DNA of 64,000 nt from NCBI GenBank assembly GCA_023052935.1, contig CM041294.1, forward strand, positions 152,540,899 through 152,604,898. Direction: 5' to 3'. A program made the translations under genes and the position numbers. This stretch comes from Piezodorus guildinii (Eukaryota; Arthropoda; Insecta; Hemiptera; Pentatomidae). The notes beneath the pieces are model-generated. The model saw nothing but the letters and a program-made list of their open reading frames with translations. It was not told where the DNA came from and did not search any database. Positions 12,413 through 23,689 of this stretch are shown here, piece by piece (positions within the stretch are counted from its first letter, which is position 1; the number at the start of each line of letters is the position of its first letter).

Positions 12413-13070
12413 TTGGGTTGTTTCACATGAAATGTCCGTTTTGTAGTTTCTGAAATACATAAAGGATTTTGCAGGTCTCTGTTGTTTTATTCCGAATGTT
12501 TACATATTTAAACTAAATAGTTACTAATCCTCTCCTTTTTTTTATAAATATAAGCTTCCCAATCAATTACCCACTTTTTAGTATACCTCCAAATATGAAT
12601 GTGGAAACACGCGATTTTCGAGTAATATTTTCGTACGAGTTTAAACTCGGCCATTCAGCAGCTGGGGATACCGACTTGGAAAACTTGCTCCGAGGAAGAC
12701 CTCCGTCCGTAATAGACAACGATGTCCACAAACATAAAGTAGAAGGAAACCCCTACTAAACAGTTAAAGGACTCTCAGCGCACCTAAATGCAAGTGCATC
12801 TACCGTTTCCAGACATTTAAAGTGTATTGGGAAAGTAAAGAAGCTCGATACATGGGTACCTCATGATCTCACTAAGTGGCAGCAAGACCCCATGTTTCAA
12901 AACATACCGTGCAAAAATTGAAAGAACTGGGCTACGAAGTTCTTCCGCACCCACCATATTCTCCCGACTTGTCTCCAACAGATTACAACCTGTTCAGGAA
13001 TTTAGACAACTTCGTCAAAGAAAAACTTTCGAATATGATGATCAAGTGAAAAGTGCGTTTTCAGATTTTG
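12413..13070 (+). mobile_element. Mariner M1 copy A, 3' truncated and internally deleted
   Basis: A TA precedes the terminal repeat TTGGGTTGTTTCACATGAAA. An ATG at 12595-12597 opens a transposase start (NVETRDFRVIF.YEFKLGHSAA) that then jumps to DTDLENLLRGRPPSVIDN, so part of the first helix-turn-helix is missing. After HDLTKWQQDPMFQN the frame breaks at the junction shared by all M1 copies, then resumes LGYEVLPHPPYSPDLSPTDYNLF. Similarity stops at 13070 and the right terminal repeat is absent. Confidence 0.85.
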
Positions 13071-13179
13071 ATGCCGTGGTTCTTCTTCGTGGTTGGATTT
13101 CGACTGACCTCTGTTTCCTTCATCTTATATAAATTATCTTCTACCCCCTCTTCTTCTAAAAAAAAATATTTTTGGAAAA

Positions 13180-13480
13180 TAGCAACACCTATAAATTTCT
13201 GGTTGGTGTAATAAAAATCTGTGTAACGGAACCGATAAGTCCTTTAGTAGAGAAGGGGTGATCGACATCTACTTTGAAGTTCCCAGACGCAACTATGGTA
13301 CATCAATGTGGAATACATCTGGGGCAACCTCGATCAGGTAATGAGGTACAAATAAAGCAGAATTGTTAGTGTTAAGCTTAAGGTCTATACAGCAAGAAAG
13401 GAGGTAGGTGCAGTTAAGGTGAAATATCATGAGAGCGAGGTCTTGTGAGAGTTCACGATAGTAGTGGGAATGGGGAAACG
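13180..13480 (-). mobile_element. Probable LINE endonuclease fragment
   Basis: The complement contains a stretch reading TIVASGNFKVDVDHPFSTKG, like the SGDFN motif and following residues of LINE endonucleases, with stops upstream. Evidence is a single motif in a broken frame. Confidence 0.35.
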
Positions 13481-14690
13481 CTTATTTAAAAAATATACAT
13501 TTCGATAATGACATCAAATATTAATTTTTTTAAAATCCTATAATATTAAATATTATTAAAAAAAAAAAAAAAAAACTAAATGTTAAAGTTATATCAAAAC
13601 AAACAAGTGTAACATACACATCATGAAAACATGTTAGATTTTAAGAAATTAAACATTGTTTATAATATAAGGTAAATAAAAATCAGTGATGAAGTAAAAT
13701 AGAAAATTTGGCAATTGAATATTTATTATAATATGTTGAAAGTATGTGAGAGTGTATGATAATTCACCATCACCAAATCTCACTATATTTCACCACACTA
13801 TGTAGCGCGGCCCTTTAAGAGAAGTAATCCTTAGATGTTTTGCCGAAAAAGACTTATTATTATTATTAATTAGTTTATTATAAAAATATTTAACTTCCTT
13901 TCAGTATTCTCCATACATGGCACATATTTCAGCTAACAAATAACTAACTATTGCGAATAATTTAAAATATGGGTTTAAATTTTAGAGGAAATCTAAAAAT
14001 TTTGAACACCAACTGTAGCCAATACATATTCCTTCGAATAGGTATTATGTAATTATAATTCTTCATACTTGAAGTATTTTCTTTTGTATAAATTTTTAGT
14101 TTCACTTATGTATGCAATATGAATTAAGGAAAAATATTGCGATAATTTTCAAATTCGAGTTTTTATCGGAAATCCACCTTCATAAAGTCCCCTGAATTTC
14201 CACGCATACAGTAAATTGTTCTAAATTTCGCAAATCTAGATCTTTGACGAGTATTTAGAATTGCAAAGGCCCTGGTCCAACATTTTACGTTTTCTTTGAA
14301 GGACGGCATTACCAACTCCCTTTAAAAAGGTTTTCATACTACATATAAAATTTGAAATTTACATATTGACTATCGACAATATTAGCTACCTTCAAGTCGA
14401 TTCAAACATGCCAGATTGAAGTAAAAGCTTTGTTACAACATTAAACCAAATCCAACGAAGAGTTGAAGTTACCTTTGGAGAGGACAATCACCTGAAGGAT
14501 AAACACAATTAGTTCCAGGCTCGAGGGCTAAGTTTTAATCAGCGGCTACAAACCCAGTCCGAATTAAGAGTTTTTTTTTTGTAAGTTTTTTTGTTCTTTC
14601 TTTATTTAGTCGAGTTCATCTAGTGATATCTTCAGTGGTTACGTTGTTATCACAAAGCAGATTAACAATCATTAGACAAGATTCTGCATA
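13481..14690. other. AT-rich spacer, no gene seen
   Basis: No repeat family or coding frame recognised. An A run lies at 13558-13575. Confidence 0.5.
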
Positions 14691-14693
14691 AAT

Positions 14694-14695
<2 letters not shown>

Positions 14696-14771
<76 letters not shown>
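14696..14771. repeat. (AT)n microsatellite
   Basis: An uninterrupted TA dinucleotide run. Confidence 0.97.
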
Positions 14772-14773
<2 letters not shown>

Positions 14774-14871
14774 GAATCTTACAGGAAGCGCCAAAATCTG
14801 TCAATTAATTTATATTATTTTTTTCAGTAAAAGAATCTTTTTTTTTTTTTTAAATGAAAACTTTATTAGGC

Positions 14872-15056
14872 GCGTTATGCGATTTTAGCAGGAGTATAGG
14901 CTTTGATTTTGTAACCATAGTAACGTCACCAACAAGCTCTAGACTGGCGCATGCGCTCTGTGTATACTTGTCTATTGGAGATAAGATAACGATATCAATT
15001 TCCGTGAACTTTATCGATATCGATGTAATGTCGGCACAAAAATATCGATGTTTATA
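14872..15056 (-). repeat. GC-richer repeat H, copy 1
   Basis: In complement it contains GATATCGATAAAG, AAATTGATATCGTTATC, AAGTATACACAGAG, GCGCATGCGCCAGTCTA and GTGACGTTACTATGG. The same ordered blocks occur on the plus strand at 45.76-45.92 kb. No clear coding frame. This is either a dispersed repeat or the 5' region of a larger element. Confidence 0.55.
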
Positions 15057-15184
15057 ATACTTTATTTCAGTGTTTAATTAAGGTGAGTTGCAAATGAACT
15101 AGTAAATATATGGTACTATAATATATATATAATATATATATTATATATATATATATATCTATATTAATATAATATATAATATAT

Positions 15185-15420
15185 CATATTGTGAGAGCAT
15201 ATACTAAGCTTAAAGTGAAACAAAAAAGTGCAAATGATCCATACAGCGATTAACGTTTAGGGAGGAAAGCCAAAATTTGAGATTTTTGCTTATATCCCAT
15301 GGTTTTCATCGAACAGCATATCTCAAAATTTGATTTTTTTCCCTTAAACGTTGACTATCGGACTATGGGTCATACGATTTGTTTTCTCTTGAGGTCTCAT
15401 ACAATATAACTAGACATTTA
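15185..15420. repeat. Foldback element F3
   Basis: Left arm 15188-15290 (ATCCATACAGCG, TTAACGTTTAGGG, CAAAATTTGAGAT) is roughly complementary to right arm 15310-15415 (ATCTCAAAATTTGAT, CCCTTAAACGTTGA, ATGGGTCATACG). A related single arm is at 7.98-8.16 kb. TA-rich repeats lie to the left (15118-15185). No ORF. Confidence 0.6.
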
Positions 15421-15725
15421 TAAGACACATATTAGGCAATAAGTTTCTTTTTTTGTTTTTTTTTTAACTTATGGCCTCTTCGCATCCTTAATTGGTTAAT
15501 GCAGGTAGGTTTCTTTGGTACTATTTTAAAGTTAATTAAATAAAGATGTTTTTCTGAGATCCGGAATATCTAAAACCTAACGATGATAGAGCAATAGCAA
15601 CTTTAAATGGCCGAATATTATAATTTTGTTTTCTGCATGACGCTGTGCGGCATTTACTTTCTTATTCTGGGGTTTGACTTTTTTGGGGAAATTTTTTCAT
15701 ACCACTGGTTTTTCTAGGCGTGCAC

Positions 15726-15727
<2 letters not shown>

Positions 15728-15785
<58 letters not shown>
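15728..15785. repeat. (TA)n microsatellite bordering F1
   Basis: TA run ending exactly where the F1 arm AAGTTTTCTACTG begins. Confidence 0.95.
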
Positions 15786-15788
<3 letters not shown>

Positions 15789-16052
15789 TTTTCTACTGTT
15801 CTTATGTTTCAGTCAATAAATATGCAACTTTATTAATTTAAAGTTACGAGAAATTATTCTTATCATATTTATGCAATTTGAGATAAAATATTGTCTTACA
15901 TAGACATGTATGTAAGACACCATTTGATTTTAAATTGCATGAACATAAGAACTATAAATTCTCGAAACGTTGCATAAATAAAATTGCTTATCCATTGACT
16001 GAACCCTAAGAACAGTAGAAAACTTAAATTATCAACAGTCGAGAACTAATCA

Positions 16053-16055
<3 letters not shown>
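15786..16055. repeat. Foldback/MITE-like element F1, copy 2
   Basis: The left arm AAGTTTTCTACTGTTCTTA, TTTCAGTCAATAAATATGCAA is matched in complement by TTGCTTATCCATTGACTGAA and AACAGTAGAAAACTT on the right at about 15970-16025, then TATCAACAGTCGAGAACTAATC. Both ends abut TA microsatellites. A 12-base block near 15905 (GACATGTATGTAAG) lies at the centre. Confidence 0.75.

Positions 16056-16107
<52 letters not shown>
16056..16107. repeat. (AT)n microsatellite
   Basis: An AT run between foldbacks F1 and F2. Confidence 0.95.
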
Positions 16108-16110
<3 letters not shown>

Positions 16111-16162
16111 TTTTATTTTTTTTTCTCATCATTGTCGTAATTGTTCTTTTGTTTGAATATTT

Positions 16163-16482
16163 GTTCGATAAATATTAGGCCGTTTTACAAAAGAAATTCT
16201 TGGATATATTTTTTTAAAACAATTTATTTAATCCAGTCTATCGCGACGTTTCAGTCTCTAGGGCCATTGTCAAGCATGGTAGGTGACATAATTATTAAAA
16301 ATAATTTATTATGTGTTGTAATTGAATTGTTGAAAATGTATAAATGCAATGAAACTTTAATTGATTACAGAAGCTTGATAATGGCCCTAGAGGCTGTAAA
16401 CGTCGCGATGACTGGATTAAATAAATTGTTTTAAAAAAATATATCCAAGAATTTCTTTTGTAAATCGGCCTAATATTTATCG

Positions 16483-16485
<3 letters not shown>
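16163..16485. repeat. Foldback F2 with Penelope-type GAAACGTCG motif
   Basis: Arms of about 115 bases (16163-16277 and 16371-16485) are near-perfect complements separated by about 93 bases. The arm includes ATTAGGCC, AAGAAATTCTTGGATATA and AATTTATTTAATCCAG. Read outward, each arm carries TTGACAATGGCC...GACTGAAACGTCGCG or its variant. This resembles the terminal motif of Penelope-like elements, some of which are known to carry hammerhead ribozymes. The core here is degenerate (TTGACAA instead of CTGANGA). Confidence 0.7.

Positions 16486-16537
<52 letters not shown>
16486..16537. repeat. (TA)n microsatellite
   Basis: A TA run abutting the right arm of F2. Confidence 0.95.
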
Positions 16538-16539
<2 letters not shown>

Positions 16540-17232
16540 TATTTTGTTTCTTCTTCTCGTATCTACTTAAAAAAAAAATAAATAAAGGAATTTATACCTC
16601 TCAAGTTTTACCCCTCAAAACCCATACAACAACAACCATCATTAATACAACTAAGCATCAGAAGAACTTTTTTTTTTTTTTTACTTTTACTTAGCTATAT
16701 TTAAAGTTTCTAACAAAGCAAAAGAAACATAAAGAATACCAACAAATACAAACAAAATAATATCTCATTATTTCTACTTTAGATTGATAAGTACTTGGTT
16801 ATCTATTACCGACGGGTAGATATCGACAATATCGGACAAGATGGATGCACAGAACACCCTCATTAGGGGGCAATAGCTTGTTAATAAGGCGGTTGGCTGG
16901 TTATTATCCTCCTCACAAAGGGTCTTCTGATTACCCAGCAGGCTCTTCCAGGCTTCTCCAGAATCGGCGACCGGTTTCCCAATAACGAGCCTTAGTCTTG
17001 TCATTGGTTCGCTTTAGAATATAATCAATTAGTGCCGTCTCTATTCATATTGTTCCAGAGCTTTCGGAGGATCTCAATAATTAACCCAATGCTATCCATT
17101 TCGAAGAAGTTGTTCTTGTTTGAGGCGATTCGGATTAAACAATACAACAATGAAATGAAATTATTGGGTTTGTTAAATAAGATCGTGGCGTTTGTTTATG
17201 GCGATTTAAATAATAACTTCAGTAGAGGTTAC
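16538..17232. other. Spacer, one GC-richer patch, no gene seen
   Basis: 16800-17010 is less AT-rich and not obviously repeated in the window. Its frames are short and unlike known families. It could be single-copy DNA. Confidence 0.4.
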
Positions 17233-17510
17233 ATGTAGCATGGTGGTTAGCATAACAGCCTCCTATGCCCAACCTCCCGGGTTCAAACCCTCAGGTGGCT
17301 CTAGGATTTTTTAATGAGAGTAAAAAATCCTCAGTTAAGCCGTCCTTTGAAGGGGACGTTAAAAGGTGGTCCCGAGCCTGTGCGATGTCAGGTACTCGTT
17401 AAAGATCCCTATCCAAATTAAACCTGGAAAGACAAAATTTAGGACTCCTACTGTAGCATCGTCCAATTAGCCACAGCAGCATAAAGGGACGTTAAAAAAC
17501 ACAACAAATA
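17233..17510 (+). mobile_element. SINE S1, full-length plus-strand copy
   Basis: The tRNA-like head (TAGCATGGTGGTTAGC as A box, GGGTTCAAACCCT as B box) is followed by a body with CGTCCTTTGAAGGGGACGTT, CCGAGCCTGTGCGATGTC, AGATCCCTATCC, and a tail AGCATAAAGGGACGTTAAAA. Four minus-strand copies lie at 44.3, 57.6, 61.3 and 62.5 kb. The CGTCCTTCGGATGGGACGTTAAA-like body block resembles the conserved central domains reported for invertebrate SINEs; I name that only tentatively. Transcription would be by RNA polymerase III, with mobilisation by a LINE. Confidence 0.8.
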
Positions 17511-17514
17511 TTTT

Positions 17515-18003
17515 TGTATTAATATTTTTATTGAACTTTACGACTGTATTTTGTAATAAAACAAGTAAATATGCTGGTAATGGTAAAAAACATGAAGAGA
17601 AACTGCCCATTGGCAGCACTCTACTAATCAATCTAAACAAGATGGTCTCGAGGCCATCTTATTTCAGACGCCTCGGAGGGTTGTCAGGAATTGAAGAGGA
17701 AGCTACGATTGAAACTAGTGGATTAGAGTGGGAGTGGAGTTTGTCATGGAAGGATTGATACCTGGTTTGAGCCAAATCAGCTAAATAAGGAATATTAAGA
17801 TTTTGGATGATCTTATTCTTGACAAAGTTAGGATCGTTGAGGATTTTGAATTGTAAGAATTGAAGACGGGAAGAATTTGATGGTTTAGTGGAGTCCCAAA
17901 GCTCAACTCCGTAAGTTCAGATAGGTCTTATGATGGTCATGTAGATGAGCCTTTTGTAGTTAAGTGGAAGGTTAGAGCGTCTGTCTAGTAAGTGTTGAAG
18001 TAA
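17515..18003 (-). mobile_element. Family B Jockey LINE 3' fragment
   Basis: On the left is the complement of the 3' UTR (ACAAGTAAATATG... AACTGCCCATTGGCAGCACTC). It then encodes, in complement, broken pieces of RRLKxR, NPLVS, KIIQNLN and the TYGVELWDST...PSNSS region. It ends at 18003 next to a decayed M2 element. Confidence 0.75.
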
Positions 18004-18004
18004 A

Positions 18005-18489
18005 CGAAACCGGCGAAATAAAAAAAAACTTCAGTTTTTAAAAAAATATTTTAAATACATTTGATCCATTATCCCTTATGTTTTTGACTAATGCTTGAAT
18101 ATTGTCATCAACAGTTGAAGGATGATCTGAGCTTTGCGTCTTCCAAATCCAACATTTCGGCTCTGAACCGTGCAAAACACTTACAGTGATATCTGCTAAG
18201 GCGTTATTAGCATGCGTACTGCAAATTTCGTCAACGTCTGACCAGCGGTTTTTCCTTTTCGGAAAACAAAATCATTAAATGGCAAAAACGATTGTGCTCT
18301 TCCATTTTGAATAAGCCAAATACAACTTAAAGATGAGGGATTTCGGTTGAAACTGATGCATAAACGCACCTTAATTAATTCTTCTTTAGAATATGTAAAT
18401 ATTGTTGACCAAGTAAACATGGTTTTATAAACATAGAGGGGATTAAATTGAAATATTGAAAAACACTACGAACTTATTTTATAACCCAA
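18005..18489 (-). mobile_element. Mariner M2 copy a (internally deleted)
   Basis: The right end GAACTTATTTTATAACCCAA is the M2 terminal repeat. The minus strand at 18196-18420 encodes FSFLPFNDFVFRKGKTAGQTLTKFAVRM, comparable with the FRKGKSAxQTxxEICNVYG start of mariner transposases. The frame ends before the catalytic region. The left terminal repeat is missing where a Jockey fragment adjoins. At roughly 490 bases this is a short derivative, not an autonomous element. Confidence 0.65.

Positions 18490-18490
<1 letters not shown>

Positions 18491-18562
<72 letters not shown>
18491..18562. repeat. (TA)n microsatellite
   Basis: A TA run immediately outside the M2 right terminal repeat. Confidence 0.95.
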
Positions 18563-18565
<3 letters not shown>

Positions 18566-18712
18566 TTATATTTATATGTATACATATGAATCACCTTTTC
18601 TTTTGGGTAATCGCATCACGCGGCTTGACGATTCTCTAATTCTTTATTTGGTTATGTTATATCAGTCAGGAGACGGCTCTTTTGAAGAAAAAAAGAGAAA
18701 GTTACTTTAGTA

Positions 18713-19092
18713 GATAGTTTTTTTTTTTTTTTCTAAGTTGATTCCTTTATCTATTTTCTTTTCCATCCCATCACGTTTAAATGGGTTTACCGATTTTGCT
18801 CAGACTTAGTTTAGACTGGACATCGTCTGTCGGGTCAGATAGTATATTATAAAAATGAGACTTTAAATAACGAAATAAAAGTAAAATTATATATATATAT
18901 ATAGATATATATTATATGTATAGATAGTTTTTTTTTTTTTTCTAAGTTGATCCCTTTATCTATTTTTCTTTTCCATCCCATCACGTTTAAATGGGTTTAC
19001 CGATTTTGCTCAGACTTAGTTTAGACTGGACATCGTCTGTCGGGTCAGATAGTATATTATAAAAATGAGACTTTAAATAACGAAATAAAAGT

Positions 19093-19155
<63 letters not shown>
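18713..19155. repeat. 210-bp tandem duplication with (TA)n
   Basis: The unit GATAGTTTTTTT...AAAATTATATATA starts at 18713 and again at 18923, with almost no differences apart from T-run and TA-run lengths. The unit holds CACGTTTAAATGGGTTTACC and GATTTTGCTCAGACTTAG. The complement, CTGAGCAAAATCGGTAAACC, looks like phrases common near ends of arthropod transposons. Confidence 0.85.
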
Positions 19156-19165
<10 letters not shown>

Positions 19166-19512
19166 ATAATGATGGATGATGAATGACTTTTAAAGGGTTA
19201 TATAAAATTCAGGAGTATTTGGGAAAAATCAATGATTAGTAGAATAGTTTGCTGAGAGCTCTGAGAATGGCTTTCATGTCAATATTTGCTGTATAAATCC
19301 AATCTTGGGCCTTTGAATGCTTTTTCATCTCTTGATGGTATTTTAAATCCGAATGGGCTTCCGTTACTCTTTCGAAGAAATAAAAAATAAAAAAAAGATT
19401 TCCCTTTTATACCTTTTAAAATTCGAATTCTCTCAAAAGACTCCTTTATATTACCGAAATAACTCCAACTCTTCATAAAACGTTTCTTTATTTGATTAAC
19501 TGAAGTTTAGCT
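19156..19512. other. AT-rich spacer, no gene seen
   Basis: No element or coding pattern recognised. Confidence 0.4.
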
Positions 19513-19600
19513 AGTAAGAGAGGCTGCATGGTCTAGTGCATAGAGCAATCTACTGCTGTTCGGATCCTGTCTTCGAATCCCGGGTGTGGCAGAATAATTA
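19513..19600 (+). mobile_element. tRNA-like SINE head (S3)
   Basis: GGCTGCATGGTCTAGTGCAT resembles an A box and TTCGAATCCCGGGTGTGGCAG a B box with 3' arm. The cloverleaf is imperfect and no 3' CCA or isolated tRNA gene boundaries are seen, so I read it as a SINE head or tRNA pseudogene, not a functional tRNA. Confidence 0.5.
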
Positions 19601-19814
19601 TTTATTCTGTTGTTTCAGACATGGGGCGACCCTGGGGTAGGGATATTTTCCACGAGCACACGCTAATTCCCGCTGTTTCTTAACCGATTTCATTGATTCG
19701 ATTTTGTTTCTTTTCGTACAGGATCTTATTCTCGATCTGCCAATTAATTCATACTTATTATTTATTAAATTCGATTTTTTTTTAACTTTCAATTACCTAC
19801 ATATGAAAAAATAT

Positions 19815-21155
19815 ATACTAAGGAAAAATTTTCGAGTTTCAGTTTTCAACAGTAATACAGGTCCTCTGAGTCCAAATAAGCCAGACCAGAAAAGAGGTAT
19901 GTGTGTGTGGTGTGTGTGTGTGTGTGTGTGTGTGTCCGCTTATATGTGGTAAATCTAGCACAAAAACGAAAAGTCGTTCGAAACTGTAATTTTATATTTA
20001 TGAAAACTGTACACCTGAGACATTACAACAGAATTTTCAATAAAATCTGCTGACCGAAAGTGCTATACTTCATGCTATGCATTTAGCACTTTTTATGATT
20101 TTCTCAAATAGCTCAAACAATTTTGATTACACTCCTTATATAGATGTAAAATTAAATAAACTTACAGTCTAACAGGGCTGATATTTTAAATTTTCTTCCT
20201 CTAAAGTACCTCTAGTTTTACAGATACAGAAGAATTAGCCATATTATCTTATTAGTATGGATTGTAATTATTTTTTTGGACATAAGAATTGTAACAGAAG
20301 TATCGTACATCGTTGAAAAGCTAAAGATTACTAAACTAAAGATAAAATAAATATTATCGTATAAACAAAGCTGTAAAACGTAATTCACAAAGTTTTAAAA
20401 TGTAATGTAAAGTGATAAATAGGACATCAAATTATTACTAATAATTATAAGTAATAATTGCATCTTATTTAATAATAATAATATATTTCAATGAAACTGA
20501 ATACAGCTTTTATTTATTTATTTTTAAATTTAATTTTACACAAGATTGAAACGACAAGAAACTGCTCGAAGATACCGATTACTACAACACCTACTGGACA
20601 AACGTTCAAAACTTCTAGTTTATTACAAAAGACTCATTTAAATCACTATTATCAGACCTATTTGGACATATGGAATCGAGCTTTGGGGCTCTACGAAACC
20701 ATCTAATTAATACCGCATTCAGTCCTTACAATCCAAAATCCTTCGCAAAATCCTGAATGCCCCTTGTTTTGTCACAATTCATTCATATTGACCTTAACAT
20801 CCTATTTGTTGCAGACATAGCCCGTGATAGATACTCCTCTTTCCATTCTAAACTCCCTGCCCATACAAACCCACTTTTCCGTAATTTATCTTCCTTAGAT
20901 ATCCCTGATAACCCTCCAAGGCGACTGAAAAGAAGGTGGCTAAAATAGTTAGTGAAGTGCTACCACTGGGTAGTTCTTTCTCAAGACATTTTCATGACTT
21001 TTTGTTATTCATTCCTCATATTTACTTGTTGTATTCTTTAATACAGTTGTTAATTACTATAGATAAATTAAAAAAAAAAATTAAGTTTATATAATAGTAC
21101 ATTGATTTTAACAACTAAGATATGTGAAAGCCGTGTGTTGCGCGCACCAGAAGTT
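19815..21155 (-). repeat. Family R element split by a Jockey LINE
   Basis: The R order in complement is recognisable: CAGTTTTCAACAGTAATACA, CCTCTGAGTCC, a (TG)n run at 19903-19935, CTCTAAAGTACCTCTAGTTTT, then beyond the LINE the R left end ATATGTGAAAGCCGTGTG and TTGCGCGCACCAGAAG at 21118-21155. The LINE at about 20531-21085 lies inside it. Confidence 0.7.
20531..21085 (+). mobile_element. Family B Jockey LINE fragment
   Basis: Starts at the TRLKRQET segment (AGATTGAAACGACAAGAAAC), includes a broken WTYGIELWGSTKPSN, then DLNILFVADIARDRYSSFHSKL, and ends RRLKRRW with a TAG in place of the usual PRDLL. The 3' UTR contains CTACCACTGGGTAGTTC and finishes AATTAAAAAAAAAA. It is very close to the copy at 28.35-29.1 kb, so the two probably share a recent source. 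Confidence 0.85.
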
Positions 21156-21364
21156 TTCTCATTATTTTGGTTCTACATATATTGAAGTGTAGGATCATAA
21201 ATTTAATGGGAGGAGGAGAAGTGATTTATTTATTTTTAGTCGATTACAAATGTTAATTATTGGAAATAATTTGATAGTTTGAAAAGAAAAACCATATTCA
21301 ATATGAGAAAATAAAGATAACGTTCCTTTTACTCAAAGTCTGATATTTGATGTGAAATATCAGT

Positions 21365-21835
21365 ATTGTTCAGCGTCTATTTGGGAAGACAGAAGGTTAT
21401 GGAACAGTTTGGACTCGAACGATGATACAGAAGAATCACGGAGATGGGCTCGTAGGGAATTTCAGAGAGTAGTAGAGAGAACAAGAAAGGAATGATCAAA
21501 AGTTTGTCATAAGTGCAGGAACGTAAAGGTCAGAATGCCGCGACGTTGTTTCAGGTGAGTGCGCTGATGATTTTAATTGTAGAATACTGGGGATATAGAG
21601 AGGGAGATAGGTGGAAATGGTTTGGTAAAAGTATGATTCTAGAAAATATTGTATACGAATGGGGTGAAGTAGCCACTTTAAATCGCCATCTAAATGTCTT
21701 ACGGTGTACCGAGGACAGATCTTGAAAATATTTTCATGATTCGCTTTAGCCTGTCCTCAAGTACAGTCAAGAAGCCGCCATATACCACGCAGCAATAGTC
21801 AAAGTAGGGTATATACAATATTAACATATCAAATC
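21365..21835 (-). mobile_element. Family A LINE fragment
   Basis: In complement, 21725-21830 encodes FDYCCVVYGGFLTVLEDRLK, matching the DYCCTVYGCVSGDLEVKIK segment of the copy at 858-3335. The rest is decayed C-terminal sequence. Frames are broken. Confidence 0.6.
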
Positions 21836-22261
21836 TTATACACAATCCGAATCAAACCTCTACAACCAGTAGTAGACGTCAGGGTATTATCCCGGGAGAT
21901 CTCAGTGCCTCTTATTCAACCGCGTAATGGGTCTTATAAGCCAGTGGAGGCTGAGTGAGGCAAGAAGACAACGTAGAGTGACAAAAACACACAAATTTAA
22001 GAGGTCGTCAAAGATAATTCTTTCTATGATAAAAATATTTGATTTAAATTAAATGTCTTGATGCAAAGTAATGCTATTTCAATTACGGTGCATAGTTTTA
22101 ATTTATTTCATACAATAAGTATATGTTTAATGGATAGATACACATGCCTGTACGGTAATAACATGATAAAAAATCAAGGTTATAGGTACAGACAATTTTC
22201 GACTGATAAGTGATGCAGAACTAAAATTTGTTGGAATGCTTGTGGATTCCGATTTTAATAT
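21836..22261. other. Spacer, no gene seen
   Basis: A GC-richer stretch near 21880-21970 has no recognised frame. Confidence 0.4.
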
Positions 22262-22660
22262 TTTTTTTTAAATTTATTTATTTAAAGAAGTTTACAACTG
22301 TATTGATACAATACAACAAGTAAATGGGATTGATATGAGATTAAGACACACGATTGTCCTGCGAAGAAACTACCAACTAGTAGAACTCCACGTCCAATTT
22401 ACGTAAAAAGTCTCTTGGCCATCTTCTATTAGGTCGCCTCGGTGGATTGTCAGGAATAGATGTTGAGGAAAGGTCACGGATAAGCGGGTTTGAGTGGGCA
22501 GGAAGTTTGGAATGAAAGGATGTATATCTGTATCGGGCCAAGTCTTCAACTAATGGGATAATTAGGTCTTCATGGATGATTTTATTTGTAACAAAGTATG
22601 GAGCATCAAGGATTTTTCGAAGGATTTTGAATTGTTGGGATTGGATGCGAGAGGAATTTG
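22262..22660 (-). mobile_element. Family B Jockey LINE 3' fragment
   Basis: The A-tail complement and TTTACAACTGTATTGATACAA are at the left. Coding remnants in complement match PDNPPRRPNRRWPRDFLRKLD and QSQQFKILRKILDAPYFVTN. Truncated at about 22660. Confidence 0.75.
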
Positions 22661-22661
22661 A

Positions 22662-23165
22662 TTCAATATATTAAAATATATACTAAATGCTTAAACAAAA
22701 GACTGATATGGGGGACCCACATTAGATTTAAAAGAAAACAGCTGAACAGACGATTTGGACTATTATCCCGTCTTCTTGACAATTATCCTTGAGCATCAAA
22801 ATTACTATTTATAAAGCACTGATCAAACCTTTATGGACATACGGAATGGAGCTATGGGGATCTGCCAAAATCTCTAACAAATAAAAAATTCAGTCTCTTC
22901 AGTCGAAAATATTACGAAAAATCGTGGATGTACTGTTTTATGTAACCAACGAATTACTTTACAAGGGACTAGGACATACCTACAGTTTCAGATACAGCCA
23001 CGAAATGTTATAAAAACAATTCACGACAGACTTGCTTACAACATGAATCCATCGGCCCAAACACCAATCCGTACAACCCACTCCGACGACTTAAAGCAGT
23101 GGCCTAGAGTTGCTTTGAATTAGCATACTTTTGAGAAGTTAACATATTTTCTTGTAGCAAATATT
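22662..23165 (+). mobile_element. Jockey-clade LINE fragment, diverged subfamily
   Basis: Broken frames read THIRFKRKQLNRRFGLLSRLL, IKPLWTYGMELWGSAKIS and QSLQSKILRKIVDVLFYVTN, the same order as family B but clearly diverged. An in-frame stop follows SNK. It lies head-to-head with the minus-strand fragment to its left. Confidence 0.7.
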
Positions 23166-23689
23166 TTTTTTTTCACAGATGGCTAATAACAATTAGGAGA
23201 AAAGCAATAGTAAATAAATAATAATAATAATAAAATGCTTAAAATTATGTCCTTATATGTGCTGTATAAAATTATATAACTAAATAAAACGAAATATTTT
23301 AAGGCGATATCTAATAAATACGGAGAGATCAGGAACCGTAAAGGAAGAGTTGTGTATTTGGCAGAAGCATTTTATTGGCGGCTCCTGTTTACTGGCCGTT
23401 TGTCCTCCTCCTACTTTGGCCATGGCTTATTGATTCCTCACCAGCAAGGACCTTTTCCGATCCGCCTTTAAGGACATTTGGTATAAGTCCATCTTGACCT
23501 AAGGATACAGATGAAATAAAACGAAAAGTAATTTTATTCTGGAACGAGTAGTCCTCTAAGAATGACAAGAAAATTACAATATAAATGATAATTGTCTGGT
23601 CGTTTAAGACTTCAGTTTAACAATAAAAGACAGATTTTGTAACAGTGAATAGTTATCTATAGATTTTAAATATTACATATGTTGGGAAG
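23166..23689. other. Spacer, GC-richer at 23330-23500
   Basis: No coding frame recognised. The GC-richer stretch is not repeated elsewhere in the window as far as I can see. Confidence 0.4.

Noticed and set aside
22262..23165. Twin-primed single LINE insertion
   Set aside because: The two oppositely oriented Jockey pieces belong to different subfamilies, so they are separate insertions.
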